Shown here in pieces: positions 1 to 5,193 of a DNA stretch of 6,578 nucleotides. Source of the stretch: Cytophagales bacterium. GTDB lineage: Bacteria; Bacteroidota; Bacteroidia; Cytophagales; ES-bin-26. The DNA lies in assembly GCA_014379925.1 (NCBI GenBank), contig JACMKY010000498.1, positions 1-6,578 on the forward strand, read 5' to 3'. The translations under genes were made by a program, and so were the position numbers. Below the pieces are notes generated by a model. It saw nothing but the letters and a program-made list of their open reading frames with translations, did not search any database and was not told where the DNA came from. Numbering within the stretch: position 1 is the first letter of the stretch; the number at the start of each line of letters is the position of its first letter.

Positions 1-84
1 GAATTACGAATTACGAATTACGAATTACGAATTACGAATTACGAATTACGAATTACGAATTACGAATTACGAATTACGAATTAC
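1..84. repeat. Heptamer tandem array (GAATTAC)x12
   Basis: Twelve perfect, uninterrupted copies of the 7-base unit GAATTAC fill the first 84 bases. The array begins at the window edge, so the true copy number may be larger. The reverse complement, GTAATTC, is the unit of the arrays at 121-143 and 522-563, so this array is inverted relative to those two. Short heptanucleotide tandem repeats between genes are known in cyanobacteria (STRR sequences) and, from memory, occur in Bacteroidota genomes. There are no spacers, so this is not CRISPR. The period of 7 is not a multiple of 3, but the array has no stop in some frames and reads as an artificial repeating peptide. Confidence 0.97.
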
Positions 85-115
85 AATGTTTGATCGCATA
101 GTGGCCATACAATGT
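82..115. repeat. Direct repeat TACAATGT (82-89, 108-115)
   Basis: The octamer TACAATGT occurs at 82-89, overlapping the end of the last heptamer, and again at 108-115, 26 bases later. Both copies lie in the short non-repetitive spacer (85-120) separating the two opposed heptamer arrays. The pair may mark an old insertion or duplication edge, or may be chance. I see no gene in the spacer. Confidence 0.4.
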
Positions 116-120
116 GCAGC

Positions 121-143
121 GTAATTATTCGTAATTCGTAATT
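121..143. repeat. Degenerate GTAATTC heptamers beside the four-helix-bundle stop
   Basis: GTAATT at 121-126, an ATTC remnant, a full GTAATTC at 131-137 and a partial GTAATT at 138-143 form a short, partly decayed array. It runs opposite to the array at 1-84 and in the same sense as the one at 522-563. Its last bases reach the stop codon (143-145) of the four-helix-bundle gene. With the array at 1-84 it could fold into a stem of about 20 bases with a loop of about 36 bases, just downstream of that gene. Confidence 0.85.
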
Positions 144-505
144 TATTTATTATTTCGGGCGCGGATGGTTTTTTGGATTGAACCGATGATTCGGATGAGT
201 TCGTCACAGTCAGCTAATATTGATTCTGCCAAGGATGCTTTCAAATATTCGCTGTCTCTCAAGAGCCTGATCCAATAACTGGTTTCGCGGGCTTCCTTGT
301 AGGCAATGGAGAGCTTGGCGAAAAAGTCCTTCTCGGTTTGTCCACCAATTGCCTCCTCCACGTTCGCGCCAACGGAGGTACCGCTTCGCAACACCTGCCT
401 GGAAAGCACGTACTCTTTATTTTCCTCCGTCAGATACCGATGGAGTTTGACAATCCGAAGCGCGAATTGGTAGCTCTTATCCTGAATTACATTATCCGTT
501 TTCAT
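143..505 (-). CDS. Four helix bundle protein (23S rRNA intervening-sequence protein family)
   Basis: This 120-residue protein matches in full the small four-helix-bundle family first found inside 23S rRNA intervening sequences (S23/IVP, TIGR02436). The family signature is clear: RSGTSVGANVEEA at 40-52, then GGQ at 54-56, KDFF at 59-62 and KEARETSYW at 70-78. It has no signal peptide or membrane segment. The fold resembles Avd, the accessory protein of diversity-generating retroelements, but no reverse transcriptase or template repeat is visible. The molecular role of free-standing members is unknown; Avd binds nucleic acid, so RNA or DNA binding is only an inference. The ATG at 503-505 is preceded by A-rich sequence without a Shine-Dalgarno motif, as in Bacteroidota. 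Heptamer arrays enclose the gene on both sides, and its GC content is lower than its neighbours', which suggests it was acquired as a cassette downstream of hen1. Confidence 0.92.
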   Translation of the reverse strand: MKTDNVIQDKSYQFALRIVKLHRYLTEENKEYVLSRQVLRSGTSVGANVEEAIGGQTEKDFFAKLSIAYKEARETSYWIRLLRDSEYLKASLAESILADCDELIRIIGSIQKTIRARNNK

Positions 506-521
506 CTTTTATTGCTTGTAG

Positions 522-563
522 GTAATTCGTAATTCGTAATTCGTAATTCGTAATTCGTAATTC
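522..563. repeat. Heptamer tandem array (GTAATTC)x6
   Basis: Six perfect copies of GTAATTC lie between the start of the four-helix-bundle gene (505) and the hen1 stop codon (566-568), beginning 16 bases from that ATG and ending 2 bases before the stop. They are inverted relative to the (GAATTAC)x12 array at 1-84. The two arrays could pair over up to 42 bases, enclosing the gene. Translated in one minus-strand frame the array gives a repeating RITNYEL peptide, a common false protein tail in databases. Confidence 0.97.
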
Positions 564-565
564 GT

Positions 566-1966
566 TTAATTAACCGTAAATATTCCTGCTTGCGAAGGGG
601 CGCCCACGGCTTCGTCTTCCGGGCCGATGGGCAGGAAAGTGACTTGGTAGCCGTGGTGGTTAGCCACCTTTTTCGCCCAGGTTTCAAACTCCGCGCGGGT
701 CCATTCGAAGCGGTGGTCGCTGTGGCGGAACGTTCCCGCCGACAGGGTTTCGTACTGCGGGTTGTACTCCGCGTTGGGCGTGGTCAGCACCACCGTGCGG
801 GGGCGGGCGAACTCAAACACCACTTTCTCGAAGGAAGCGAGCCGGGGCAGGTCCAGGTGCTCGATCACTTCCACGATTGCGGCGGCATCGTAGCCGGCGA
901 TGCGTTGGTCCTTGTAGGTGAGCGAACCTTGGAGGAGGGTGATTCGCTCTTTTTGTCGGGGTGGCAGCGTGTCCAGGTGCAGGCGATCGTGGGCAATCTG
1001 CAGCGAACGGTGCGAAACGTCCATTCCCAGGATTTCTTCGAACTGCCTTTCTTTCAGCAGCAGCTGCAACAACCGGCCTTCGCCGCAGCCCAGGTCCAGC
1101 ACGCGCTTGGCACCCGAGCTTTTCAGCACCGCCCGGGCGAACTCCAGCCGCTGGTCGTGCAGCCTCGTTTTCACTTCGCGGACGGGAGCGGGCAACGCCT
1201 CGGCAAGCGCTTCCGTTTTTTCCTCCGCTACGGTATCTTCGGCGGCTTCCTCGGCCAGCAACCCCAACGCCTGGCGGGTGAGCGAACCGAGGTTTTTCAG
1301 GTAGCGCCGGGTGATTTGTTCTTTCTCCGGATGCGCATTCAGCCAGCCTTCTCCCTTTTCCAGTAGTTTTTGTACTTCGTGTTCACCCAACCAGTAGTGC
1401 TTCTCGTTGTCCAACACCGGAATGAGCACGTAGAGATGCGACAGCAAGTCCTTCAGACGAAGGGTGTTGGCCAGCTTCACCGTGTAGTACCGGCTTTCGC
1501 CCCATTCCGGAAAAGTGGCATCGAGCGGATGCGGATGCGCTGCTACCTGGTAGCCCAGTGGCTCGAACAGGCGCCGCAGAAAAGGTTCTCCTCCGGAGAC
1601 GGGCAGCACGGAAAGCGTTACCTCAAACGGCATCCTGACTTCTACCAGTTCCGGCTTGTCGCGGCAGGTGCCGTTCATGGCCGTGGAAAAAGCCTTGGCC
1701 AGGGCCACGCTCATGAACGAAGAGGCTACGTAGGGGCGGTCGTTGACGTACTCTTCCAGGCGGATTCCCGCGTGGTTGCGCACCATCCCGATGGTGTCCA
1801 GGTCGAGCAGCAGGGCTACGGTAGCGCGTTCCGCCCCCGACTCGGGATAGAAGATGTGGGCTTTGCCGCCGGCAATCTCTACCTGCTGCACTTTGGCGGG
1901 ATGCTTGTAGAGCAGATAACCCAAATCGGTAGCGGGCTGGTGGGTGGTCGAAATGGTGAGCAGCAT
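566..1966 (-). CDS. hen1: 3'-terminal RNA ribose 2'-O-methyltransferase Hen1
   Basis: Bacterial Hen1 uses S-adenosylmethionine to methylate the 2'-OH at RNA 3' ends. With the kinase-phosphatase-ligase Pnkp it repairs cleaved tRNAs so that ribotoxins cannot cut them again. At 466 residues it is full length; the Clostridium thermocellum enzyme is about 465. Residues 1 to about 240 form the Hen1 N-terminal domain, followed by an acidic linker (239-257) and the methyltransferase domain. Visible motifs are SAM motif I VLDLGCGEG (289-297), an acidic residue at D316, the metal-binding EVIEH (E366, E369, H370), TTPNAEYN (395-402) and FRHSDHRFEW (413-422, third metal ligand probably H418). These positions agree with my memory of the C. 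thermocellum ligands. The ATG lies one base after the upstream acetyltransferase stop, so the two are probably co-transcribed and translationally coupled. Pnkp is absent from the window. Confidence 0.95.
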   Translation of the reverse strand: MLLTISTTHQPATDLGYLLYKHPAKVQQVEIAGGKAHIFYPESGAERATVALLLDLDTIGMVRNHAGIRLEEYVNDRPYVASSFMSVALAKAFSTAMNGTCRDKPELVEVRMPFEVTLSVLPVSGGEPFLRRLFEPLGYQVAAHPHPLDATFPEWGESRYYTVKLANTLRLKDLLSHLYVLIPVLDNEKHYWLGEHEVQKLLEKGEGWLNAHPEKEQITRRYLKNLGSLTRQALGLLAEEAAEDTVAEEKTEALAEALPAPVREVKTRLHDQRLEFARAVLKSSGAKRVLDLGCGEGRLLQLLLKERQFEEILGMDVSHRSLQIAHDRLHLDTLPPRQKERITLLQGSLTYKDQRIAGYDAAAIVEVIEHLDLPRLASFEKVVFEFARPRTVVLTTPNAEYNPQYETLSAGTFRHSDHRFEWTRAEFETWAKKVANHHGYQVTFLPIGPEDEAVGAPSQAGIFTVN

Positions 1967-1967
1967 T

Positions 1968-2525
1968 TTACGGGAAGGTTGGTGGGGTTGATGATGGCAT
2001 CGACCTTGTTTTGGCGTACAGCTTGACGGTGATGGGGCGTCCGTTTTTCAGGAAGTGATTTTTCAGGATGCCTTCGGCCACGAAGCCATTTTTTTCCAGC
2101 ACCCGTCCCGAAGCCTGGTTGTGTTCGAAAACCGACGCCTCCAAGCGAAGCAGGTTGAATTCCTGGAATCCCAGGCGGCAAATTTCGGCGATCACCCGCG
2201 TCATAATGCCCTGGCCCCAGAAAGGCTCGCCCAGCCAGTAACCGATCTCATCCTTGTGCGAAGCAAGGCCGTAGCGCACGTGGAAGCCCACCCCGCCGAT
2301 CAGGTATCCCTCCCCGTTGCGGATGGCCCAGTCGACTTGGCGGCCGAATTGCTGCCGGCGCCCCTCGGTGAAATGGACGAACCAGCCCGCGTCGGCGCGG
2401 GTATACGGGAAGGGAATCTTCAGCGTGTTGCGGTAGATCTTTTCGTTGTTAAGGTACTGCACCAACTGCGGAACGTCAGCCATCGTTACCGGCGAGAGCG
2501 AGAGGGTGGTGTCGATGGAAATCAA
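1968..2525 (-). CDS. GNAT family N-acetyltransferase (RimJ/RimL-like)
   Basis: This 185-residue protein is a GCN5-related N-acetyltransferase that moves acetyl from acetyl-CoA to an amine. The first strand is about 8-20 (SLSPVTMADVPQ). Acetyl-CoA motif A is EIGYWLGEPFWGQGIMT (93-109), with the Q/R-x-x-G-x-G loop at W103-G106. Motif B is NQASGRVLEKNGF (136-148). The Y-W-L-x-x-x-x-W-G-x-G pattern points to the RimJ/RimL-type branch; the substrate cannot be told. The likely start is TTG (2523-2525): no in-frame ATG lies upstream before a stop near 2597, while the next ATG (2481-2483, residue 15) would cut into the first strand. The C-terminal tail after about 174 is Pro/Ser-rich. The stop is one base before the hen1 ATG, so the two form an operon; whether the acetyltransferase takes part in RNA repair is unknown. 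Confidence 0.9.
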   Translation of the reverse strand: MISIDTTLSLSPVTMADVPQLVQYLNNEKIYRNTLKIPFPYTRADAGWFVHFTEGRRQQFGRQVDWAIRNGEGYLIGGVGFHVRYGLASHKDEIGYWLGEPFWGQGIMTRVIAEICRLGFQEFNLLRLEASVFEHNQASGRVLEKNGFVAEGILKNHFLKNGRPITVKLYAKTRSMPSSTPPTFP

Positions 2526-2723
2526 GGGAGTGTAGGCGGTTAGGCGTTTGTAAGTTGGCGAATCGCCGATTAGGATTCTTGGACAAAAGCATCAAATTCT
2601 CCCGCAAGAAAGTAAAACCAAAATAAAAAAAATTCGTCCGGCCCTCCTCCAGATTGCCCCGCGGAAAAATTTTCTTTTTCCTCGGTCGTCATCGCTTTCA
2701 ATTCCCGCCCGGTTGCCCCGGTG

Positions 2724-2751
2724 TTGGTTTCGCTGGTTGCCGTTATTTTTT
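2724..2751 (+). promoter_or_regulatory. Candidate Bacteroidota-type promoter for the kinase-galU pair
   Basis: TTG at 2724-2726 is followed after 17 bases by TATTTTTT (2744-2751), which matches the Bacteroidota -7 consensus TAnnTTTG at all but the last position. If used, transcription would begin near 2757 and give a leader of roughly 235 bases that starts with the hairpin at 2764-2806. The T-rich background makes chance matches likely, so this is only a candidate. Confidence 0.22.
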
Positions 2752-2763
2752 TTGCTCCGCCAA

Positions 2764-2806
2764 CCCGGTCAGGGTTGCCGTCGACGCAATGACAACCCCG
2801 ACCGGG
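2764..2806. promoter_or_regulatory. GC-rich hairpin in the divergent spacer
   Basis: Two 14-base arms, 2764-2777 (CCCGGTCAGGGTTG) and 2793-2806 (CAACCCCGACCGGG), are complementary except for one position, with a 15-base loop. In plus-strand RNA that position is an A-C mismatch; in minus-strand RNA it becomes a G-U pair, so the minus-strand version is fully paired. Neither side is followed by a U-run in the right direction, so it is not a standard terminator. It could be a leader structure, an operator-like dyad or part of a small RNA. Confidence 0.6.
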
Positions 2807-2995
2807 AAAATACGCGGTGGCGAACGCGGTCGCTGCTTTCCGTTGCGGCAGCTCCCCGGTTGAACTTCTCAATTCATTGTCTAAATTGCCCTGTCGGTCC
2901 GTATCGTTGCGGGCTGATCATTTCTTTTGCCGTGATTACCTTATCCGTTCATCGTCTTTTATCCTTTCCATTTCAGTCATTCTTTTTTTTCAGTA

Positions 2996-3991
2996 ATGAT
3001 TATTGAGTCGCGCGCCTACGCCAGGGCCGGTTTGTTGGGTAACCCTTCGGACGGCTACTTCGGCAAGGTCATCTCCCTGGCCGTCAAGAACTTCGGTGCC
3101 CACATTTCCCTCTACCAGTCTCCCGAACTGAACATCGAATTGCAGGAACCGGACCGTAGTGTCTACCGGAACATCTATCACCTGAGAGAATCGGTGAGCC
3201 TGACGGGATACAACGGAGGAATCCCCCTGGTGAAAGCGGCCATCAAGAAATTCTGCGAATATTGCGAAGATCACCACATCCGATTGAGCAACAAGAACTT
3301 CACCATCCGTTACAGTTCCTCCATTCCCCGGCAGGTGGGCTTGTCGGGGTCGAGCGCCATCGTCATCGCCACCTTGCGGGCCCTCAAGCAGTTCTACGGG
3401 GTGAAGATACCCCTGGAAATACTGCCCAACCTGGCGCTGGCCGCCGAAACGGAAGAACTGGGCATCACGGCCGGGTTGCAGGACCGGGTAATCCAGACCT
3501 ACGAGGGGTGCGTGTTCATGGACTTCGACCGCTCCCTGCTGGAGTCGAGGAAATACGGGCGGTACGAACGCCTCGACCCCGACCTGCTGCCCAACCTGTA
3601 CATTGCCTACAACACCGAACTGGGAAAGGTGTCGGGAAACGTGCACAACACCGTGCGCGCCCGTTACGACAAGGGCGAAACCCTGGTGATCGACACCCTG
3701 CGGGAAATCGCCGAGCTGGCCGAGACCGGCAAGGCGGCCATCCTGTCGCGCGATCATTCCCGCCTGAACGAGCTCATCAACGAGAACTTCGACCTGCGTC
3801 GCCGCATCATGACCATCAGCGAAAGCAACCTGGCCCTTATTCAAGCGGCCCGTCAGTGCGGGGCGTCGGCTTCTTTCACCGGCTCGGGCGGTTCCATCAT
3901 CGGGATGTACCGGGACGACGAGATGCTCAACCGGCTTTTCGTGGAACTCAAAAAACGCAACGCCCGCGTGCTGAAGCCCTACGTCGTGTGA
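2996..3991 (+). CDS. GHMP kinase, glucuronokinase-like (sugar 1-kinase)
   Basis: The 331-residue protein has all three GHMP kinase motifs: substrate-side motif 1 (GLLGNPSDGYFGKVIS, 12-27), ATP-binding motif 2 (IPRQVGLSGSSAIVIA, 110-125) and motif 3 (ASASFTGSGGS, 290-300). The likely catalytic aspartate is D163 in TAGLQDRV (158-165). From memory, plant glucuronokinases share RxxARxGxLGNPSDxYFG, IPRQxGLSGSSAIV, AGLQDRV, NxNFDxRRR and FTGSGG, making this the closest known function: ATP-dependent formation of glucuronate 1-phosphate. Other sugar 1-kinases (galactose, fucose, mannose-type) remain possible because specificity cannot be read from motifs. It is cytosolic, with no signal peptide. The ATG at 2996 places motif 1 at the proper distance. 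It is followed 123 bases later by galU, which fits a kinase-plus-uridylyltransferase route to a UDP-sugar. Confidence 0.88.
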   Translation: MIIESRAYARAGLLGNPSDGYFGKVISLAVKNFGAHISLYQSPELNIELQEPDRSVYRNIYHLRESVSLTGYNGGIPLVKAAIKKFCEYCEDHHIRLSNKNFTIRYSSSIPRQVGLSGSSAIVIATLRALKQFYGVKIPLEILPNLALAAETEELGITAGLQDRVIQTYEGCVFMDFDRSLLESRKYGRYERLDPDLLPNLYIAYNTELGKVSGNVHNTVRARYDKGETLVIDTLREIAELAETGKAAILSRDHSRLNELINENFDLRRRIMTISESNLALIQAARQCGASASFTGSGGSIIGMYRDDEMLNRLFVELKKRNARVLKPYVV

Positions 3992-4059
3992 AGCAAGTCA
4001 CAAGGAGAGCCAAGCAGACCAACTGTGGGCAAACCGATGAGAAAACCACGAAGACGTCG

Positions 4060-4117
4060 ACTCACGACTTTGCCACTTATGACTTACGACTTTATGACTT
4101 ACGACTTATAACTTATG
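4060..4117 (+). repeat. Heptamer-like array ACTTACG/ACTTATG running into the galU start
   Basis: Successive units are ACTCACG (4060), ACTTTGCC (4067, 8 bases), ACTTATG (4075), ACTTACG (4082), ACTTTATG (4089, 8 bases), ACTTACG (4097), ACTTATA (4104) and ACTTATG (4111). The period is 7 with two one-base expansions. The ATG of the last unit is the galU start codon, so the array occupies the place of a ribosome-binding site. The unit ACTTACG differs by one base from AATTACG, the register-shifted form of the GAATTAC unit at the left end of the window, so the two arrays look related. The rest of the kinase-galU gap (3992-4059) shows nothing recognisable. Confidence 0.88.
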
Positions 4118-5032
4118 ACCACCATTAGAAAAGCAGTGATTCCCGCCGCCGGCCTGGGTACTCGTTTCTTACCCGCCACCAAGGCCCAACCCAAAGAGAT
4201 GTTGCCCATCATCGATACGCCCACCATCCAGTACGTGGTGCAGGAAGCGGTGGATTCGGGCATTGACGACATCCTGATCATCTCGGGCAAGGGAAAAAGG
4301 GCCATTGAAGACCACTTCGACCGCAACTACGAGTTGGAGGCCCGCCTCGAAGAGAAAGAGGACACGGCCCTCTACAACGAGATGCGCCGCCTGGCCGACA
4401 TGGCCAACATCCATTTCATCCGGCAAAAGGAGATCAATGGCCTGGGCGACGCCATCTGCTACGCCCGGCACCACGTGGGCAACGAACCTTTTGCCGTCTT
4501 GCTCGGCGACACCATCATTGATTCCGTGATTCCGGTCACTCAGCAACTCATGGATATCTACGCGCAGTACCGGGCCACGGTGGTCGCCGTTGAAGAGGTG
4601 CCCCGCGACAAGGTGTCTCGGTACGGCATCGTCGGGGGCAAAAACCTGAGCGACCGCATCATGGAACTGAACGATCTCGTCGAAAAACCGGCCGTCGACA
4701 AAGCGCCTTCCAACCTGGCCATTGCGGGCCGCTACATCCTCACCCCTCAAATATTCCAGTGCATCGAACAGACCGCCAAGGGCAAGAACAACGAGGTGCA
4801 ACTCACCGACGCCCTGCTGTTGTTGCTGAAGCGCGAAAACGTATTGTCTTACGCCATCGAGGGCAAACGCTACGACATCGGCAACAAGCTGGACTTCCTG
4901 AAAACCACCGTCGAGTTCGCCCTCCGTCGCCCGGAATTCAGCGTACCCTTCCTGCAATTCCTGCGCGAAACAGTAGCGGCCCACCCGACGTCCGTGAACA
5001 ACGAACAAGCATCAATCAACAACGGTGAATGA
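4115..5032 (+). CDS. galU: UTP--glucose-1-phosphate uridylyltransferase (GalU-type)
   Basis: GalU condenses UTP with glucose 1-phosphate to give UDP-glucose and pyrophosphate, supplying polysaccharide and glycan synthesis. The 305-residue length is normal. The nucleotide-binding signature AAGLGTRFLPATKAQPKEML occupies 11-30, with the catalytic lysine region at K27. Further motifs are LLGD (129-132, metal and nucleotide binding), GIVGG (171-175), the sugar-binding VEKP (189-192), AGRYIL (204-209), NEVQLTDAL (226-234) and KRYDIGNKLDFLKT (251-264). About the last 20 residues (286-305) are a polar, Asn-rich tail. The start codon is the ATG of the last repeat unit at 4111-4117 and has no Shine-Dalgarno; the sequence right after it matches the family's normal N-terminus. 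Its position after a glucuronokinase-like kinase suggests it may also, or mainly, act on that kinase's sugar 1-phosphate product, which is inference. Confidence 0.95.
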   Translation: MTTIRKAVIPAAGLGTRFLPATKAQPKEMLPIIDTPTIQYVVQEAVDSGIDDILIISGKGKRAIEDHFDRNYELEARLEEKEDTALYNEMRRLADMANIHFIRQKEINGLGDAICYARHHVGNEPFAVLLGDTIIDSVIPVTQQLMDIYAQYRATVVAVEEVPRDKVSRYGIVGGKNLSDRIMELNDLVEKPAVDKAPSNLAIAGRYILTPQIFQCIEQTAKGKNNEVQLTDALLLLLKRENVLSYAIEGKRYDIGNKLDFLKTTVEFALRRPEFSVPFLQFLRETVAAHPTSVNNEQASINNGE

Positions 5033-5068
5033 GACCCGCGGGGTTTTCGCTGTCTGCCAAGCCTCGTC

Positions 5069-5139
5069 TGCCGTTGCGGGTGTTATCACTGGCAACTGGT
5101 TGAGCGGCCATTCCGATCAGGGGGTTGGTGGCAACGGCA
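5069..5139. repeat. Inverted repeat TGCCGTTGC / GCAACGGCA
   Basis: A perfect 9-base inverted repeat has arms at 5069-5077 and 5131-5139 with a 53-base loop, in the convergent spacer between galU and the PcfJ gene. It lies outside the proposed terminator and has no U-run. It could support a 3'-UTR fold or be chance. Confidence 0.35.
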
Positions 5140-5152
5140 ACCACGGCGTTCG

Positions 5153-5193
5153 AAAGAGACGCTCCGGGTTTTCATCGCCCGAAAAGTCTCTTT
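5153..5193. terminator. Bidirectional intrinsic terminator between galU and the PcfJ gene
   Basis: A perfect 8-base inverted repeat, AAAGAGAC (5153-5160) with GTCTCTTT (5186-5193), encloses a second 4-base repeat, CGGG (5165-5168) with CCCG (5178-5181). Each strand ends its outer arm with a short T-run, so the structure can serve transcripts arriving from galU and from the PcfJ gene. It overlaps the PcfJ stop codon (5192-5194). The U-runs are only three bases, so strength is uncertain, but the position between convergent genes fits. Confidence 0.65.

Larger units (their letters stand above)
2526..2995. other. Divergent intergenic region without a convincing gene
   Basis: These 470 bases separate the minus-strand acetyltransferase-hen1 pair from the plus-strand kinase-galU pair and should carry both promoters. 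Open frames here (for example minus 2570-2872 and plus 2713-3006) have low-complexity, family-free translations and are probably spurious. What stands out: an A8 run (2625-2632), two T8 runs (2746-2753, 2983-2990), an AT-rich inverted repeat (2663-2669 with 2675-2681), a strong GC-rich hairpin (2764-2806) and GGTTGCC three times (2711, 2735, 2773). On the minus strand, TTATTTTG at 2626-2619 resembles the Bacteroidota -7 box TAnnTTTG but lacks a well-placed TTG. Confidence 0.7.

Noticed and set aside
1..84. CRISPR array
   Set aside because: The repeat unit is only 7 bases, copies are contiguous, there are no spacers, and no cas gene is present.
143..563. Diversity-generating retroelement accessory (Avd) locus
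   Set aside because: The fold family is related, but there is no reverse transcriptase, template repeat or variable-repeat gene in the window.
502..687. Small minus-strand ORF with RITNYEL repeats
   Set aside because: Its C-terminal part is a translation of the heptamer array and the rest overlaps hen1 in another frame; this is a well-known false-protein pattern.
590..1366. Plus-strand 258-residue ORF opposite hen1
   Set aside because: It is a shadow of hen1; its composition is odd and no family is recognisable, while the minus-strand frame has clear Hen1 motifs.
1370..2026. Plus-strand 218-residue ORF opposite the hen1 N-terminal half
   Set aside because: Antisense to a well-supported gene and without recognisable domains.
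2570..2872. Minus-strand 100-residue ORF in the divergent spacer
   Set aside because: The translation is low-complexity, crosses homopolymer runs and the hairpin, and shows no family motif or start signal.
2713..3006. Plus-strand 97-residue ORF with a phenylalanine-rich end
   Set aside because: The hydrophobic look comes from T-runs; it overlaps the kinase start and has no family resemblance.
2990..3844. Minus-strand 284-residue ORF opposite the kinase
   Set aside because: Long antisense frames are expected in GC-biased genes; the plus frame has all GHMP kinase motifs.
4169..5008. Minus-strand 279-residue ORF opposite galU
   Set aside because: Shadow of galU; no recognisable domain and unlikely composition.
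5031..5048. Terminator at the galU stop (ACCC GCG GGGT followed by TTT)
   Set aside because: Only four firm base pairs with a three-base loop and a short T-run; the nested repeat at 5153-5193 is a better candidate.
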